Source: Marimicrobium sp913061115
GTDB taxonomy: Bacteria; Pseudomonadota; Gammaproteobacteria; Pseudomonadales; Halieaceae
NCBI RefSeq assembly: GCF_047729875.1
Contig: NZ_CP159826.1
Location: forward strand, 2,914,001 to 2,978,000
DNA: 64,000 nucleotides
Direction: 5' to 3'
The notes below the pieces were generated by a model. The model saw only the letters and a program-made list of their open reading frames with translations, had not been told where the DNA came from and did not search any database. Position numbers and translations under genes: made by a program. Shown here in pieces: positions 9,125 through 18,869 of this stretch; the first letter of the stretch is position 1; every line of letters begins with the position of its first letter.

Positions 9125-9589
9125 TCACTGATACACCCAACGATTCGCCGGCTCTGTGCCCGGTTCATACTCAACAGTCTGCACATCAAACCAGATCGGT
9201 AGCAGGTAGCGCACATAGAATGCACGCGTGGTGGAGGTGCCAATGACTATGTCGTCGTAGTCCTTGATCTGCAGGCGCTCATCTTTCTTCGCCCACTGCG
9301 CGCACTGCGCCCGGACATCATCGACTTCTGCGCGGGTTTCGTAGATAAAACCCAGGTGATCATATCCGGGAGACTGTATGCATTTCTCCTGCTCCGATAA
9401 CAGCAGGAACTGGCTGGTATGCTCATCGGTACGCATGACCAATCCCGGTGTTTCCATTACCGGCACCGGCAACGGAATCGTTTCAAAACCGAACACCTCG
9501 CTGTAGAAAGCGCAGATTGCATCCTGATCCTTGTCCAGCGTACCCGGTGGCAGGGTCAGTTCCATGTGGTTTAGTCGAAATGCGGGCAT
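9125..9589 (-). CDS. VOC-family (glyoxalase/dioxygenase fold) protein
   Basis: A 154-aa vicinal-oxygen-chelate protein. NHMELTLPP carries the first metal-ligand His, FYSEVFGFE is the typical paired-module segment, and YDHLGFIYET holds a second ligand position. The family includes glyoxalases, extradiol dioxygenases and resistance proteins, and nothing here fixes the reaction. The ATG at 9589 is chosen because AAGGA lies 6 bases upstream; the preceding GTG would be too close to it. Confidence 0.8.
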   Translation of the reverse strand: MPAFRLNHMELTLPPGTLDKDQDAICAFYSEVFGFETIPLPVPVMETPGLVMRTDEHTSQFLLLSEQEKCIQSPGYDHLGFIYETRAEVDDVRAQCAQWAKKDERLQIKDYDDIVIGTSTTRAFYVRYLLPIWFDVQTVEYEPGTEPANRWVYQ

Positions 9590-9797
9590 CACAAATCCTT
9601 ATTCAATTATTATCGTGGGAGGTTACCAACAGCTCGACATTCTGCGCTACCACTCCCTCGATTTCAACGGGCGGCACAACACAGCTACCTGACGATCTGT
9701 AATGCGGGGCACTCTAAACAGGTAGGCCGCGCTGCTGTGGGGCGGCCTTCAGAAATATCTGAGGGGACTGCGGGTTCAGCCCGCAGTTGTCACAACC

Positions 9798-9826
9798 CTG
9801 ACAATTTTACTCGCGGCCGGTATAAT
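9798..9826 (+). promoter_or_regulatory. Sigma70-type promoter for the PQQ dehydrogenase
   Basis: CTGACA at 9798-9803 and a perfect TATAAT at 9821-9826 are separated by 17 bases. Transcription would begin near 9833, about 26 bases before the proposed CTG start at 9859. This places that start in the transcript and supports the longer reading of the next gene. Confidence 0.6.
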
Positions 9827-9858
9827 GATCGCTCAATAATACTGGCTGGCACTTCACC

Positions 9859-11994
9859 CTGAATCGTTTAATCGCTTTTATCGCGCTACTGCTTATTTCA
9901 TTACCCGGCTATTCGCTGTCTGTGAGTGATCAACGCCTGGCGGATGCCGCTGCAGAGCCGGGCAACTGGATGAGTCACGGCAACACTTGGCGTGAGCAGC
10001 GCTTCAGCCCGCTGACAGCAATCAATGACAGTAATGTCGATCAATTAGGCATTAGCTGGTTTTTTGAGACCCCTTTCACCAATGGTTTGCAGGGTACACC
10101 GCTGGTTGTTGATGGGGTGATGTACGCCAGTGCCGAGTGGAGTGTGGTGTATGCTCTTGATGCCCGCACAGGTGAGATGTTGTGGAAATATGACCCACGG
10201 GTGCCGCGCGAGACTGCTTATAAATATTGCTGCGGTGCCGTTAATCGCGGGGTGGCTGTTTGGCAAGATAAGGTTTATGTCGGCACACTGGATGGGCGCC
10301 TCATTGCGATCGATGCAGTCAGCGGCCTCGCGGCTTGGGAAACGCAGACCACAGACATTAACAAGGCGTATTCGATCACCGGTGCGCCACGCATAGCCAA
10401 TGGCAAAGTGATTATCGGCAACGGCGGATCGGAGTATGGGGTGCGCGGTTATGTCAGTGCCTATGATGCCGCAACCGGCGAACAGGCGTGGCGGTTTTAT
10501 ACGATTCCGGGCAACCCCGCCGATGGCTTTGAAAATGAGCTGATGGCGATGGCCGCTAAAACCTGGACCGGTGAGTGGTGGAAGGTCGGCGGTGGTGGCA
10601 CCGTTTGGGATTCCATTGTCTACGACCCCGAGTTGAATATTCTCTATATCGGTGTCGGCAACGGCGCGCCGCATAACCGTGACATGCGCAGCCCTGATGG
10701 CGGGGACAATCTATTTCTGACCTCTATCGTGGCCGTGAATGCCGACAGCGGTGAATATCTGTGGCATCACCAGCAGGTAGAGGGGGACACGTGGGATTAT
10801 ACGGCCACCCAGCAAATGGTGCTGGCGGAGATAGAGTGGCAGGGCCTGCCGCGCAAAGTTCTGATGCAGGCACCTAAGGCAGGTTTCTTTTATATCTATG
10901 ACCGCGTCACTGGTGAGCTGCTGTCGGCGGAGCCCTATGTAAAAGTTACCTGGGCCAGTGGCTATGACTTGAGTACCGGCAGGCCGATTGAAAATCCTGG
11001 TGTGCGTTATGCGCCCGGCACCACGTCTATGATCTTTCCCAGCGGACTGGGCGGGCATAACTGGCACCCCATGGCTTATAGCCCCGATACCGGCTTAATG
11101 TATATTCCGACCCTTGAATTTGGTACCGAGTTTGAAGCCGAGGAGGCGTTTGAGTTTACGCCGCGCCACTGGAATTTAGGCTATAAGGCTGATGGTGCTG
11201 ACCTGAATCAACAGCTGACCCAAGCGATTTTGAAAACCATGCCCCAGTCTTTTTTAATGGCCTGGGATCCGGTAAAGCAACAGGCGGCATGGCGAGCGGA
11301 CTACCCTTACGGACCCAACGGTGGCGTGCTGGCCACTGCCGGAAACCTGGTATTCCAGGGTAGCGTCGACGGCTATTTTTATGCCTATCGCGCCGATACG
11401 GGTGAACGTTTGTGGCGTGCTGATGTGCAAAATGGCGTGATGGCCGCACCGATCAGCTATCAGGTAGACGGAGAGAACTATGTCACCGTAATGGTCGGCC
11501 GAGGCGGCGGCTTCAGCTTGATGATCGGCATACAGCATGAGCGGCCGGTGATAAACGGTCGGGTGATTACCTTTAAACTCGGTGCCAGTGAGTCACTACC
11601 TGCCATCCCTAAAAAGCAGTTTCCCGAGCCCCCGACGCGGCTGGATATCAGCGCTGAGGAATTGAAACGCGGTCACCATCTATACAGTCGCTACTGTGCA
11701 CGATGCCATGGTATGGATGCAGTCAGTGATGGCTCGGTGCCGGACCTGCGCCATCTCGACCCGGTATGGCATGAGAATTTCTTGCCAGTGGTACTCGAAG
11801 GTACGATTAAAAATGCCGGCATGCCTCGCTTTGATGATGTACTCGATAAAGACGATGCACGCTTTGTGCACGCCTATATTATTGAGCGCAGCCATGAAGA
11901 TAAAGCGCTACGTGAATCATCGAGTGTGTGGTTGGCAGTGAAAGAGTGGTTCTACACGCTGGTCGCCAAGGTAATGACCTGGCTGTCGCAGTAA
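9859..11994 (+). CDS. Quinohemoprotein (PQQ) alcohol dehydrogenase with C-terminal cytochrome c
   Basis: Periplasmic PQQ-dependent dehydrogenase (type II-like), 690 aa from the GTG at 9922. Seen: repeated propeller W-motifs (ALDARTGEMLWKY, AIDAVSG), the vicinal CC of YKYCCGAVNRG expected next to PQQ, GNGAPHNRD, GDTWDYTATQ with the likely catalytic Asp, and a C-terminal heme c site CARCH with a later Met (GMPRF). It would oxidise an alcohol and pass electrons to a cytochrome. From 9922 the protein has no signal peptide. The same frame extends upstream to a CTG at 9859 and encodes a normal one (NRLIAFIALLLISLPGYS). I therefore place the start there, although CTG is non-standard and no ribosome site is clear. 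Confidence 0.85.
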   Translation: MNRLIAFIALLLISLPGYSLSVSDQRLADAAAEPGNWMSHGNTWREQRFSPLTAINDSNVDQLGISWFFETPFTNGLQGTPLVVDGVMYASAEWSVVYALDARTGEMLWKYDPRVPRETAYKYCCGAVNRGVAVWQDKVYVGTLDGRLIAIDAVSGLAAWETQTTDINKAYSITGAPRIANGKVIIGNGGSEYGVRGYVSAYDAATGEQAWRFYTIPGNPADGFENELMAMAAKTWTGEWWKVGGGGTVWDSIVYDPELNILYIGVGNGAPHNRDMRSPDGGDNLFLTSIVAVNADSGEYLWHHQQVEGDTWDYTATQQMVLAEIEWQGLPRKVLMQAPKAGFFYIYDRVTGELLSAEPYVKVTWASGYDLSTGRPIENPGVRYAPGTTSMIFPSGLGGHNWHPMAYSPDTGLMYIPTLEFGTEFEAEEAFEFTPRHWNLGYKADGADLNQQLTQAILKTMPQSFLMAWDPVKQQAAWRADYPYGPNGGVLATAGNLVFQGSVDGYFYAYRADTGERLWRADVQNGVMAAPISYQVDGENYVTVMVGRGGGFSLMIGIQHERPVINGRVITFKLGASESLPAIPKKQFPEPPTRLDISAEELKRGHHLYSRYCARCHGMDAVSDGSVPDLRHLDPVWHENFLPVVLEGTIKNAGMPRFDDVLDKDDARFVHAYIIERSHEDKALRESSSVWLAVKEWFYTLVAKVMTWLSQ

Positions 11995-12152
11995 CGCACT
12001 CTCTGTTTACCCACGATACCGATACGCAGGCTGCCGCAGTGAATGGGGTGTCGCCAACTGTGGTCATCCGGTGTATGCCGACGCTTGAAAAAGGCGATGT
12101 CTTTGACGCTGATGTTTGGTTATAGTCCACGGCTCATTTTAGGAGAAAAAGC

Positions 12153-13094
12153 ATGAGCGTACCGACGATCGACCTCTCCAATCCCTCGGCCGCTTCCCTC
12201 GCCGCACTCGACGCTGCGTGCCGCGATCACGGCTTCTTCCTCATCGAGGGGCACGGCCTCGACGCGGTGATTGAGCGCACTTGGGATGCCACTGAACGCT
12301 TCTTCGCATCGAAGCCACAGCAGAAGCATCAGCTCATGCGCAAGGAAGGCCAGCCCACCGGATACTATGATCGCGAGCTCACCAAACGGGTACGTGATCG
12401 CAAAGAGGTCTTCGACCTGCTCTCCCCTGCTTTGCCTCCCGAATTCAGCACGAATGTCTGGCCTGACTGGATGCCTGACGTGCAGGAAACGATAACAGAG
12501 TATTTCGACGTCATGGGCGCGGCGGCCGAAAAGACGCTACAGCTCGTGCTCACCGCCCTGAACCTGCCGCCTGACATCGCAGCGCAACACCACGGCAGTT
12601 CGCTTGGGAGTCTAATGCGCCTCAACCACTATACGCTCGATGATCCCACGCCGGCGTCTGATCGAGAGAGTCTCGCGCCGTTAGGAGACCTGGCCTTGGG
12701 CCCGCATACCGACCCCGGCGTGATCACGCTGCTGCTCCAGGATCAGACAGGCGGGCTGCAGACTGAGTCCGCAGAGCACGGCTGGATCGATGTCCCTCCG
12801 CGTCCCGGCACCATCGTGGTGAACCTGGGTGACTCGCTACAAGTCTGGAGCAACGACCAGTACAAGGCCGCCGTCCACCGGGTCACGCCGATGCGCGAGA
12901 CGGATCGCTACAGCATCCCCTTTTTCCTGAACCCCACCTTCGATGCCGTGATAGAACCAATCCCTGAACTCTGCGACGGCAACCCCCAGTACCACCCCTT
13001 TACCTGGCGCGAGTTCGGCATTGGTCGCGCCAATGACAACTACGCGGACCTTGGGGCAGAGGACATCCAGATCTCGAAATATCGGGTGGCGTGA
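12153..13094 (+). CDS. 2-oxoglutarate/Fe(II) dioxygenase, isopenicillin-N-synthase family
   Basis: A 313-aa cytosolic non-heme iron oxygenase. The N-terminal DIOX_N-type segment contains CRDHGFFLIEGHG. The jelly-roll core carries the iron triad as HTDPG and HRVTP, with RYSIPFF providing the 2-oxoglutarate-binding Arg and Ser. The family hydroxylates or cyclises diverse metabolites, and the substrate cannot be read from the sequence. The ATG at 12153 has AGGAG a few bases upstream. The gene starts 158 bp after the PQQ dehydrogenase stop and could be co-transcribed with it. Confidence 0.88.
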   Translation: MSVPTIDLSNPSAASLAALDAACRDHGFFLIEGHGLDAVIERTWDATERFFASKPQQKHQLMRKEGQPTGYYDRELTKRVRDRKEVFDLLSPALPPEFSTNVWPDWMPDVQETITEYFDVMGAAAEKTLQLVLTALNLPPDIAAQHHGSSLGSLMRLNHYTLDDPTPASDRESLAPLGDLALGPHTDPGVITLLLQDQTGGLQTESAEHGWIDVPPRPGTIVVNLGDSLQVWSNDQYKAAVHRVTPMRETDRYSIPFFLNPTFDAVIEPIPELCDGNPQYHPFTWREFGIGRANDNYADLGAEDIQISKYRVA

Positions 13095-13120
13095 AGCGTC
13101 GGCTCAGCATCGGCAGCCAC

Positions 13121-13137
13121 TAGGGGAAAGACCCCTA
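13121..13137. terminator. Hairpin between convergent genes
   Basis: TAGGGG-aaaga-CCCCTA is a perfect 6-bp stem with a 5-base loop, lying between the convergent dioxygenase and LLM genes. There is no T-run on either side, so it is at best a weak or factor-assisted terminator. Confidence 0.3.
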
Positions 13138-13208
13138 TAGGTAAGGTACACCACGGTATGACCCATCAGCCATTGATTGAAATGCGGGCTACTGCCAATG
13201 GGCCCGCT

Positions 13209-14159
13209 CTAAACATTCGCCACCATTGCGGCCAATGCGCGCATCGACTGCTCGGCGCATTGACGACTTAAGCCTTTGATGCGCGGGCGCGCAACAATCA
13301 GGTAGTTCATGCCAAGCTGTTCTTGATACTCATGAATCTCGCTCGCAACTTCGTCTGCATTGCCCACAATCCAGGCTGCTTCCATCACCGTGTTGCCAAA
13401 CTTTAGCGTGCTTGCCAATTGTGCGAGGTCACGTGTTACCTGCTTGCACAGTGCTTTGTCATCACTGATAAAAATCGTACGCATCAGTACGATTTCACTC
13501 GGCCTGGGCTGGCTGTTTTGATCTAACGCCGTATTATAAATCTCGTAGTTGTCTTTTAACTGCTGCAATGATTCCATGGGCGACGCTAGATAGGGCGTGC
13601 CCATCTTCCCCGCCTGCGCCAATGCCTTCGGGCCGAAAGCCGCCATCCAGATGGGCGGGTGAGGTTTCTGTACGGGCAGTGGCGACATCACCGCACCGAT
13701 CGCCTGAGAACCCACAATACCGCCTGCCCAAGCCGCTTTCATCACGTCAAGATTACGGTTGAGTAACTCGCGTTTTTCTGTGGGGTTAACGTCGAAAGCA
13801 CTCAGCATATTCTTTTCAAAACCCCGACCGAGTCCGAGAATGAGTCGGCCTCCACTGAGCTGATCCAGCACGGCAACTTGCTCCGCTGCCTGCAGGGCAT
13901 TGCGGATAGGGAGCAGATACGAGGTAGTGCCCAGCTTGATGGTGGTTGTACGCGCAGCCACAGCTGCCAACAGCACAATAGGCTCGGGCACTGAAGTTGG
14001 ACCTGCAAAATGACTCTCTGGCAACCAGAAAGAGTGGTAGCCGCACTGCTCGGCCAGCTCAGCCTGTGTACACAGTGCATTGGCATCCATGGTACTGCTC
14101 ATGTGCCAAGGCGTGATGCCCAAACGCAGCGGGAGGGTCTGTTGGGTTGTTGTTTGCAT
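13209..14159 (-). CDS. LLM-class flavin-dependent oxidoreductase
   Basis: A 316-aa bacterial-luciferase-like protein with an F420/FMN-type TIM barrel. Typical segments are CGYHSFWLPESHF near residue 40, AARTTTIKLGTTSYLLPIRN, and the GGRLILGLGRGF that follows LDQL. A LLM enzyme uses reduced flavin or F420 for oxygenation or hydride transfer; the substrate is unknown. It ends with a helical segment as usual. The gene is convergent with the dioxygenase gene and separate from the minus-strand cluster upstream. Confidence 0.88.
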   Translation of the reverse strand: MQTTTQQTLPLRLGITPWHMSSTMDANALCTQAELAEQCGYHSFWLPESHFAGPTSVPEPIVLLAAVAARTTTIKLGTTSYLLPIRNALQAAEQVAVLDQLSGGRLILGLGRGFEKNMLSAFDVNPTEKRELLNRNLDVMKAAWAGGIVGSQAIGAVMSPLPVQKPHPPIWMAAFGPKALAQAGKMGTPYLASPMESLQQLKDNYEIYNTALDQNSQPRPSEIVLMRTIFISDDKALCKQVTRDLAQLASTLKFGNTVMEAAWIVGNADEVASEIHEYQEQLGMNYLIVARPRIKGLSRQCAEQSMRALAAMVANV

Positions 14160-14293
14160 GGTGTGCTTGCTCTAAAAGAAACTCGCCGCGATACCATTCG
14201 GGGTCAGCGGTGAGTGTACTACAGCGCGCTTGTAATTTTTAGCGGTGGTCTATCTCCGGCGGGTCTGTGCTGCCGATTAGCCGCTGCCCCTGA

Positions 14294-16435
14294 TTAGCGG
14301 TTTGAGCCTTCGTACCGGTAGTACTCTAAACCGGAATCCGCGCCTAGGTTGCACCAACTCGTGGTTCCTAGGTACAGGTCACCATTCACCTTTGCATAGT
14401 TGCGCACGCCATTGTTGCAGGGGTTGCCAAAGCCGTCTTTAAACTCAACCGCTGGAGATTCGGTGTCTTCAAATACCATTAACCAGCCTCTCTTCGCCTC
14501 TTCTGGCGTGTACCCATTGCGTGAGCCATCATCGATGACGCTTTGATACAGGAAGTGCGCGGGGTTGTTTTCAACCACATCAGTCTGACCGAAAGGCCGC
14601 AGCGGCACAGTTATACCGAACAGGTACAGGGCTCTATGGTTCCAAAACTCATGGTCAGTGTAATCAAACATGTCGAATAGGCCCGACGTAGCGTTCCACA
14701 GGCCTAAAAATAATTTCCCATCGTGCTCCACGAACGTGAAAGTGTAAACCATCCCCTGATGCCCAAAGCCTTCGTCGCCGAACAGTGGCGTCTGATCCAG
14801 TTTGTTATTTTCCATAACAAATTGATAACCGTCGTAGATGTTGCTGCCAGGTGACTTTATGGGTACGAAAACCCAGTCTTTTTCTTTCCCATAGAGCAGC
14901 TCGACTTTGTCTTTCGGTGGCGTATTCGTCGCTAGAATATCTTCAATTTTAATCCGAAAAATAGACGCTGCACGCCAGGTTTTCATCATATATTCCCTAT
15001 GCGCTTTTATATCTTGCGTGTCGTAGTCGCTCAGCTGACACAGGCTTTCAATCTGCTGTTCGTCACAGTACTTATGCATAATTTTGTCGTAGGCCCCAGA
15101 GGTCCCCTGATGATAAGAACCAAAATAGAGGTAGTCTCCAAAGAACGCATTCGCTGCGAACTTGGCGCCACGTCCACCCACCTGATCGGGATCATAGTCG
15201 GTGTACTTCATAACCGTTTGATAAACGACAGGCGCTTTCACCGAGTAGCCGTTGGCTGGCATGGCGTTACTGACCAGCATCGCGGCTGGCTCCCCATAGG
15301 GGTTGTACCAGGAGCTACTGACAAAATGTTTCTTGTCGTCCACCTCAAATTCCCGAAAATCACCCACCACACCGTATTGCTCAAAGCGTTGGTCAGACAC
15401 AATATCAAAGCCATTGTCCAGCATGCCACCGGACAAGGGGTCATCCTGTGTGCCCACCCAGCGCAGCATGGCGTTTAAGCTCTTGCCAACTTGGCCACCA
15501 GACTGGTCAGGACCGCCGAACCAGTACAACCCCTGACTGCCATCAGGGTGGGCTACCGTCTGAAAGCGACGAACGGTATCAAAGAAAAACTCGGCATAGC
15601 CTAGGTATTCTTTTTTGACATTGTCGAACATAAAAATACGGTTATAGCCGATAATTCCCGATTGAGAGAAATCAAAATTGGCGGGGAATTTCTTCAACTC
15701 AATAGCGCGTTGCTCAGGGCTCAGACCGTCCAGCAGTTTGGCCTTTACGTCTCTAATTGAGTATTGATTTGAGCCGGCAAAAAAAGTGAGATTATCGATA
15801 CTGCCTGCGCCTCGATAAGTGTAGCCGGGCATTGAAAGCATGGCGTCTATGCTGGACAGCTCGATCGCACTGGAGCTTGAGTCTGTCAAAAACTGCTGGC
15901 CATTGATAACGGTGTCCGGACCGACGTGGGTAGTGACGCCCGTCTCAACATCGTGAAAGTAGATTTGCGCGGTGGGACGCTGTCCCGTCGGCGGTGTCAT
16001 CTGACAGGCGTGGTTGGGCGTTTCATGATTCATCAGGGCCAGTGGCATTTTCATCGAAATGTAAGGCCAGTAGCACCACACGGATGCCGCTGTGCCGTAC
16101 CAGATCTCATTCCCCGAAGTCGTTGAGCTGAGCGCATACTGACCCGATTTAAACAGTGTTTTTTCGGGTGCCTCACGGGCATAGCGTATTGGATCCAAGA
16201 TATTGTCCGCAGAGAAAAGACCGTCCCAAGAGCCATCGGCAGGCGCTCCAAACGCTCGGCTAAACGTCACCTCTAAACGGGGCATGCTTTTGTCATTGAC
16301 GGCTGCGTGTATCGGTGACGTGTCGGTTGCAGCCTGCGCGCTTGCCTGATGCTGCTCGCCGATAGCCATGCCGGAGATAGAGGCGGCAAAAAGGCCGGTT
16401 AAAAAAGCGGCGGAAAGTCGTTTCAGTGGAAACAT
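14294..16435 (-). CDS. Large secreted protein, unknown function
   Basis: A 713-aa protein that I do not recognise. The ATG at 16435, with GAGG seven bases upstream, begins a clear Sec signal peptide (basic MFPLKR, then a hydrophobic run). The mature part is rich in aromatic and Gly residues, with short strands such as GLYWFGGPDQSGGQ, YLYFGSYHQG and LFLGLWNATSG, suggestive of a beta-propeller. It has a few Cys residues (DEQQIESLCQ and GNPCNNGVRN) that could form disulfides. It begins 35 bp after the stop of the molybdopterin oxidoreductase on the same strand, so they are probably co-transcribed. A role as periplasmic partner or substrate binder is inference from position. Confidence 0.7.
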   Translation of the reverse strand: MFPLKRLSAAFLTGLFAASISGMAIGEQHQASAQAATDTSPIHAAVNDKSMPRLEVTFSRAFGAPADGSWDGLFSADNILDPIRYAREAPEKTLFKSGQYALSSTTSGNEIWYGTAASVWCYWPYISMKMPLALMNHETPNHACQMTPPTGQRPTAQIYFHDVETGVTTHVGPDTVINGQQFLTDSSSSAIELSSIDAMLSMPGYTYRGAGSIDNLTFFAGSNQYSIRDVKAKLLDGLSPEQRAIELKKFPANFDFSQSGIIGYNRIFMFDNVKKEYLGYAEFFFDTVRRFQTVAHPDGSQGLYWFGGPDQSGGQVGKSLNAMLRWVGTQDDPLSGGMLDNGFDIVSDQRFEQYGVVGDFREFEVDDKKHFVSSSWYNPYGEPAAMLVSNAMPANGYSVKAPVVYQTVMKYTDYDPDQVGGRGAKFAANAFFGDYLYFGSYHQGTSGAYDKIMHKYCDEQQIESLCQLSDYDTQDIKAHREYMMKTWRAASIFRIKIEDILATNTPPKDKVELLYGKEKDWVFVPIKSPGSNIYDGYQFVMENNKLDQTPLFGDEGFGHQGMVYTFTFVEHDGKLFLGLWNATSGLFDMFDYTDHEFWNHRALYLFGITVPLRPFGQTDVVENNPAHFLYQSVIDDGSRNGYTPEEAKRGWLMVFEDTESPAVEFKDGFGNPCNNGVRNYAKVNGDLYLGTTSWCNLGADSGLEYYRYEGSNR

Positions 16436-16470
16436 AGTTAAACCTCGGTATTGAGTCATGGCAGCAATAA

Positions 16471-18729
16471 CTAAACCACAAACTCCTCTACGGTTTCGTC
16501 TTCGTGCTGGCGCTGCGTAGGAGCCGTCTTTGCGACGACCTCAACTTTTACCGGTACACCATTCACGATGGCATTTCCGGTGAGCTGATCAATGCCGGTC
16601 ACGTCGGTAAGGTCATTCATGCTGACACCGGGGTTGGCATTGGCCACCTTCTGGCGAGTGTTTTTCCTATTGTGCCCCCACAGATGCGGCATACAAACGA
16701 CTCCCGGCATCATGTCCTCTGTGAGGATGACAGGCATTTGAATCTGGCCAGTGCGTGACGTCACGTTCACCAGGCTGTCTGTTGAAATATCTCTAGCCAT
16801 TGCATCGGCTGGATTCATCATCAGCTCGCAAGGGTTCTTACCTTTCACCAGGCGCTGGCTATGATGCATCCACCCTAGCGTGCGATTGGTGAGGCGGCTA
16901 ATAATCTTCAGATCAAATTCAGACTCAGATTGTTCCGCTTCCATGCCGCCGTCAACAAAGTGGGCTTTTAAACGTGGTAGATCATCGACAAAACACTGTG
17001 GCGCGAGATTAATTTTCTTGTCGGCAGTGTAAAGGCCTTCAGGTAATGAATATTCGAGGTTGCCGAGGAAGATACCGTGAGGATTATCCTTAAGCTTTTG
17101 CAAAGACAACCCCTTCTTGTTGAAGGGATTGATACCTTTACCGTATGGCCCGAAACGCAGTCCCAGATCTACAATGCGATCGGTCGTTAATGTATGGCGT
17201 ACCAATGTGTGAATAGCGCCGTAGAACAATTTCTTGAGAGGATTGGCAGTACGCTTGCGTGCAAAGCATGCCATTAAATCGGTAAATATCTCGAAATCTG
17301 TCCATTTGGAAGATTGGGTTTCAAATAACTGCGGAGAGTATTTGGACCAATTTATGGTGTCATAGAGATGATAAAACATGTCGTAGTGGCCTTTTTCCAA
17401 CGGTCCACACGGCGGCAAAATAACATCGGCAAAACGGGTCGTTTCGTTGAGGTAGGGGTCGACCGCCACATAGAATTCTAGTGCGTTAAGCGCCTTTTCC
17501 GTGTGATGGCCATCGGCCATGGAGAGCACCATATTCCCCGCCAGGCCGAGCAGCCCACGCACCTGGCCCTCCCCTGGCGTCATAATCTCTTCACCCAGAA
17601 TAGCCATTGGGAATTCCCCCGAAAACTCGGGCCGCCCAGTAACACGAGAGCGATACGTATCCCAGCTGGATTGGGTCAGGGGCAGCGATTCAATAGCAGG
17701 CTTAGGGAACATCATGCCGCCGATCTCGTCCATATTGCCAGTGATCACGTTCATGACTTGCATCAGCCATTGAGTGAGACCCGCAAACTGCACCATAGAC
17801 ACTCCCGTACGCCCATAACAGACAGCACTGTTGGCACTCGAAAATTCTTCTGCAATACGCTCTATGTCGCTACGCGCGATGCCAGTGACCTCAGCAATCC
17901 GACCTAAATCAAACTGATTAACGAGTGGCTCAATCTGACTCCAGCCATTGATGTGTTCTGCCATACGACCCGGCTTGGCCAGACCCTTGGCAAAAATCAC
18001 CTGAATCAAGCCGATCAAAAACATTGAATCAGCGTGTGGCATAATGAAGTGATGTTCATCCATGTACTTAGCTGACTCAGTGCGACGCGGATCGATCAAT
18101 ACGCATTTACCGCCGCGCTGACGAATTTCATTGAGTTTTTTATACGTGTTTGCGCCCGTCGACATCTGAGCGCCGTTCGACACTTTAGGGTTAGTGCCGA
18201 GCATCAGGTAATAGTCAGTCCGGTTTATATCGGGGATGGTGCAAAGAAACTGGTGCCCCAGCATATGATGCCAGACAAAATTATGGGGCATCTGATCAAC
18301 GGTTGAACCGGTATAAACATTACGCGTGCCCATAATTTTTTGTATCGGCGTAACCGCGAGTAGCGTGCCAATATTATGCGCAGTGCTGCGACCAAAATAG
18401 GAGGCAATGCTGTCAGCTCCGTGCTGATTCTGAATCCGCGCTAGACCCTCAGCCGCATACTCAATGGCGTCATCCCACTCAACTTCTACCCACGCGTCAT
18501 CGTGACTTTTCTGCTCGGGATTTTTGCGAACCCGCTTCAACGGTTTACGCAAACGATCCTCGCAGGTATGGATATCTTGCAAGCCGATGGCCTTGGGACA
18601 GATGTTACCTTTGCTCAGGACATCATTCTTATCACCGCGTATGGCGATAACCTGTTTGCCATCGTGTTCGATCTCTATGCCACACATGGTTTCACAGAGG
18701 TTACAGGTGCGGTAGTGCAGTTGATTCAT
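16471..18729 (-). CDS. Molybdopterin-dependent oxidoreductase
   Basis: A 752-aa member of the DMSO-reductase/formate-dehydrogenase superfamily. The N-terminal 4Fe-4S motif is complete (C9, C12, C16, C44). Later segments match the bis-MGD fold: YFGRSTAHN, LIDPRRTESAKYMDEH, NVITGNMDEIGG, and the C-terminal dinucleotide-binding domain with VTSRTGQIQMP. CYGRTG may provide the Mo-ligating region. There is no Tat signal, so the enzyme is probably cytoplasmic. The family includes formate dehydrogenases, acetylene hydratase and many uncharacterised enzymes; the substrate is unknown. No dedicated Fe-S or membrane subunit is nearby, and the next gene encodes a secreted unknown protein. Confidence 0.9.
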   Translation of the reverse strand: MNQLHYRTCNLCETMCGIEIEHDGKQVIAIRGDKNDVLSKGNICPKAIGLQDIHTCEDRLRKPLKRVRKNPEQKSHDDAWVEVEWDDAIEYAAEGLARIQNQHGADSIASYFGRSTAHNIGTLLAVTPIQKIMGTRNVYTGSTVDQMPHNFVWHHMLGHQFLCTIPDINRTDYYLMLGTNPKVSNGAQMSTGANTYKKLNEIRQRGGKCVLIDPRRTESAKYMDEHHFIMPHADSMFLIGLIQVIFAKGLAKPGRMAEHINGWSQIEPLVNQFDLGRIAEVTGIARSDIERIAEEFSSANSAVCYGRTGVSMVQFAGLTQWLMQVMNVITGNMDEIGGMMFPKPAIESLPLTQSSWDTYRSRVTGRPEFSGEFPMAILGEEIMTPGEGQVRGLLGLAGNMVLSMADGHHTEKALNALEFYVAVDPYLNETTRFADVILPPCGPLEKGHYDMFYHLYDTINWSKYSPQLFETQSSKWTDFEIFTDLMACFARKRTANPLKKLFYGAIHTLVRHTLTTDRIVDLGLRFGPYGKGINPFNKKGLSLQKLKDNPHGIFLGNLEYSLPEGLYTADKKINLAPQCFVDDLPRLKAHFVDGGMEAEQSESEFDLKIISRLTNRTLGWMHHSQRLVKGKNPCELMMNPADAMARDISTDSLVNVTSRTGQIQMPVILTEDMMPGVVCMPHLWGHNRKNTRQKVANANPGVSMNDLTDVTGIDQLTGNAIVNGVPVKVEVVAKTAPTQRQHEDETVEEFVV

Positions 18730-18815
18730 GGCGGTGCCTGTCGCGGTAGGAGGCGTTAATTTTCCAGCGGGGTATCAACAATAAAATACAGCGAAGATTG
18801 GAACACACCGCACAG

Positions 18816-18837
18816 ACTTAATCAATTAGTATTAAGT
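18816..18837. promoter_or_regulatory. Candidate TetR operator (inverted repeat)
   Basis: ACTTAAT and ATTAAGT form perfect 7-bp arms around an 8-base spacer. The site lies between the end of the tetR-like gene and the start of the molybdopterin oxidoreductase, about 90 bp before the latter. Size and symmetry suit a TetR dimer. The assignment to this regulator is inference from position. Confidence 0.45.
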
Positions 18838-18869
18838 AAGAATAGCGCACGTTGCCGCCATCGCCACGC

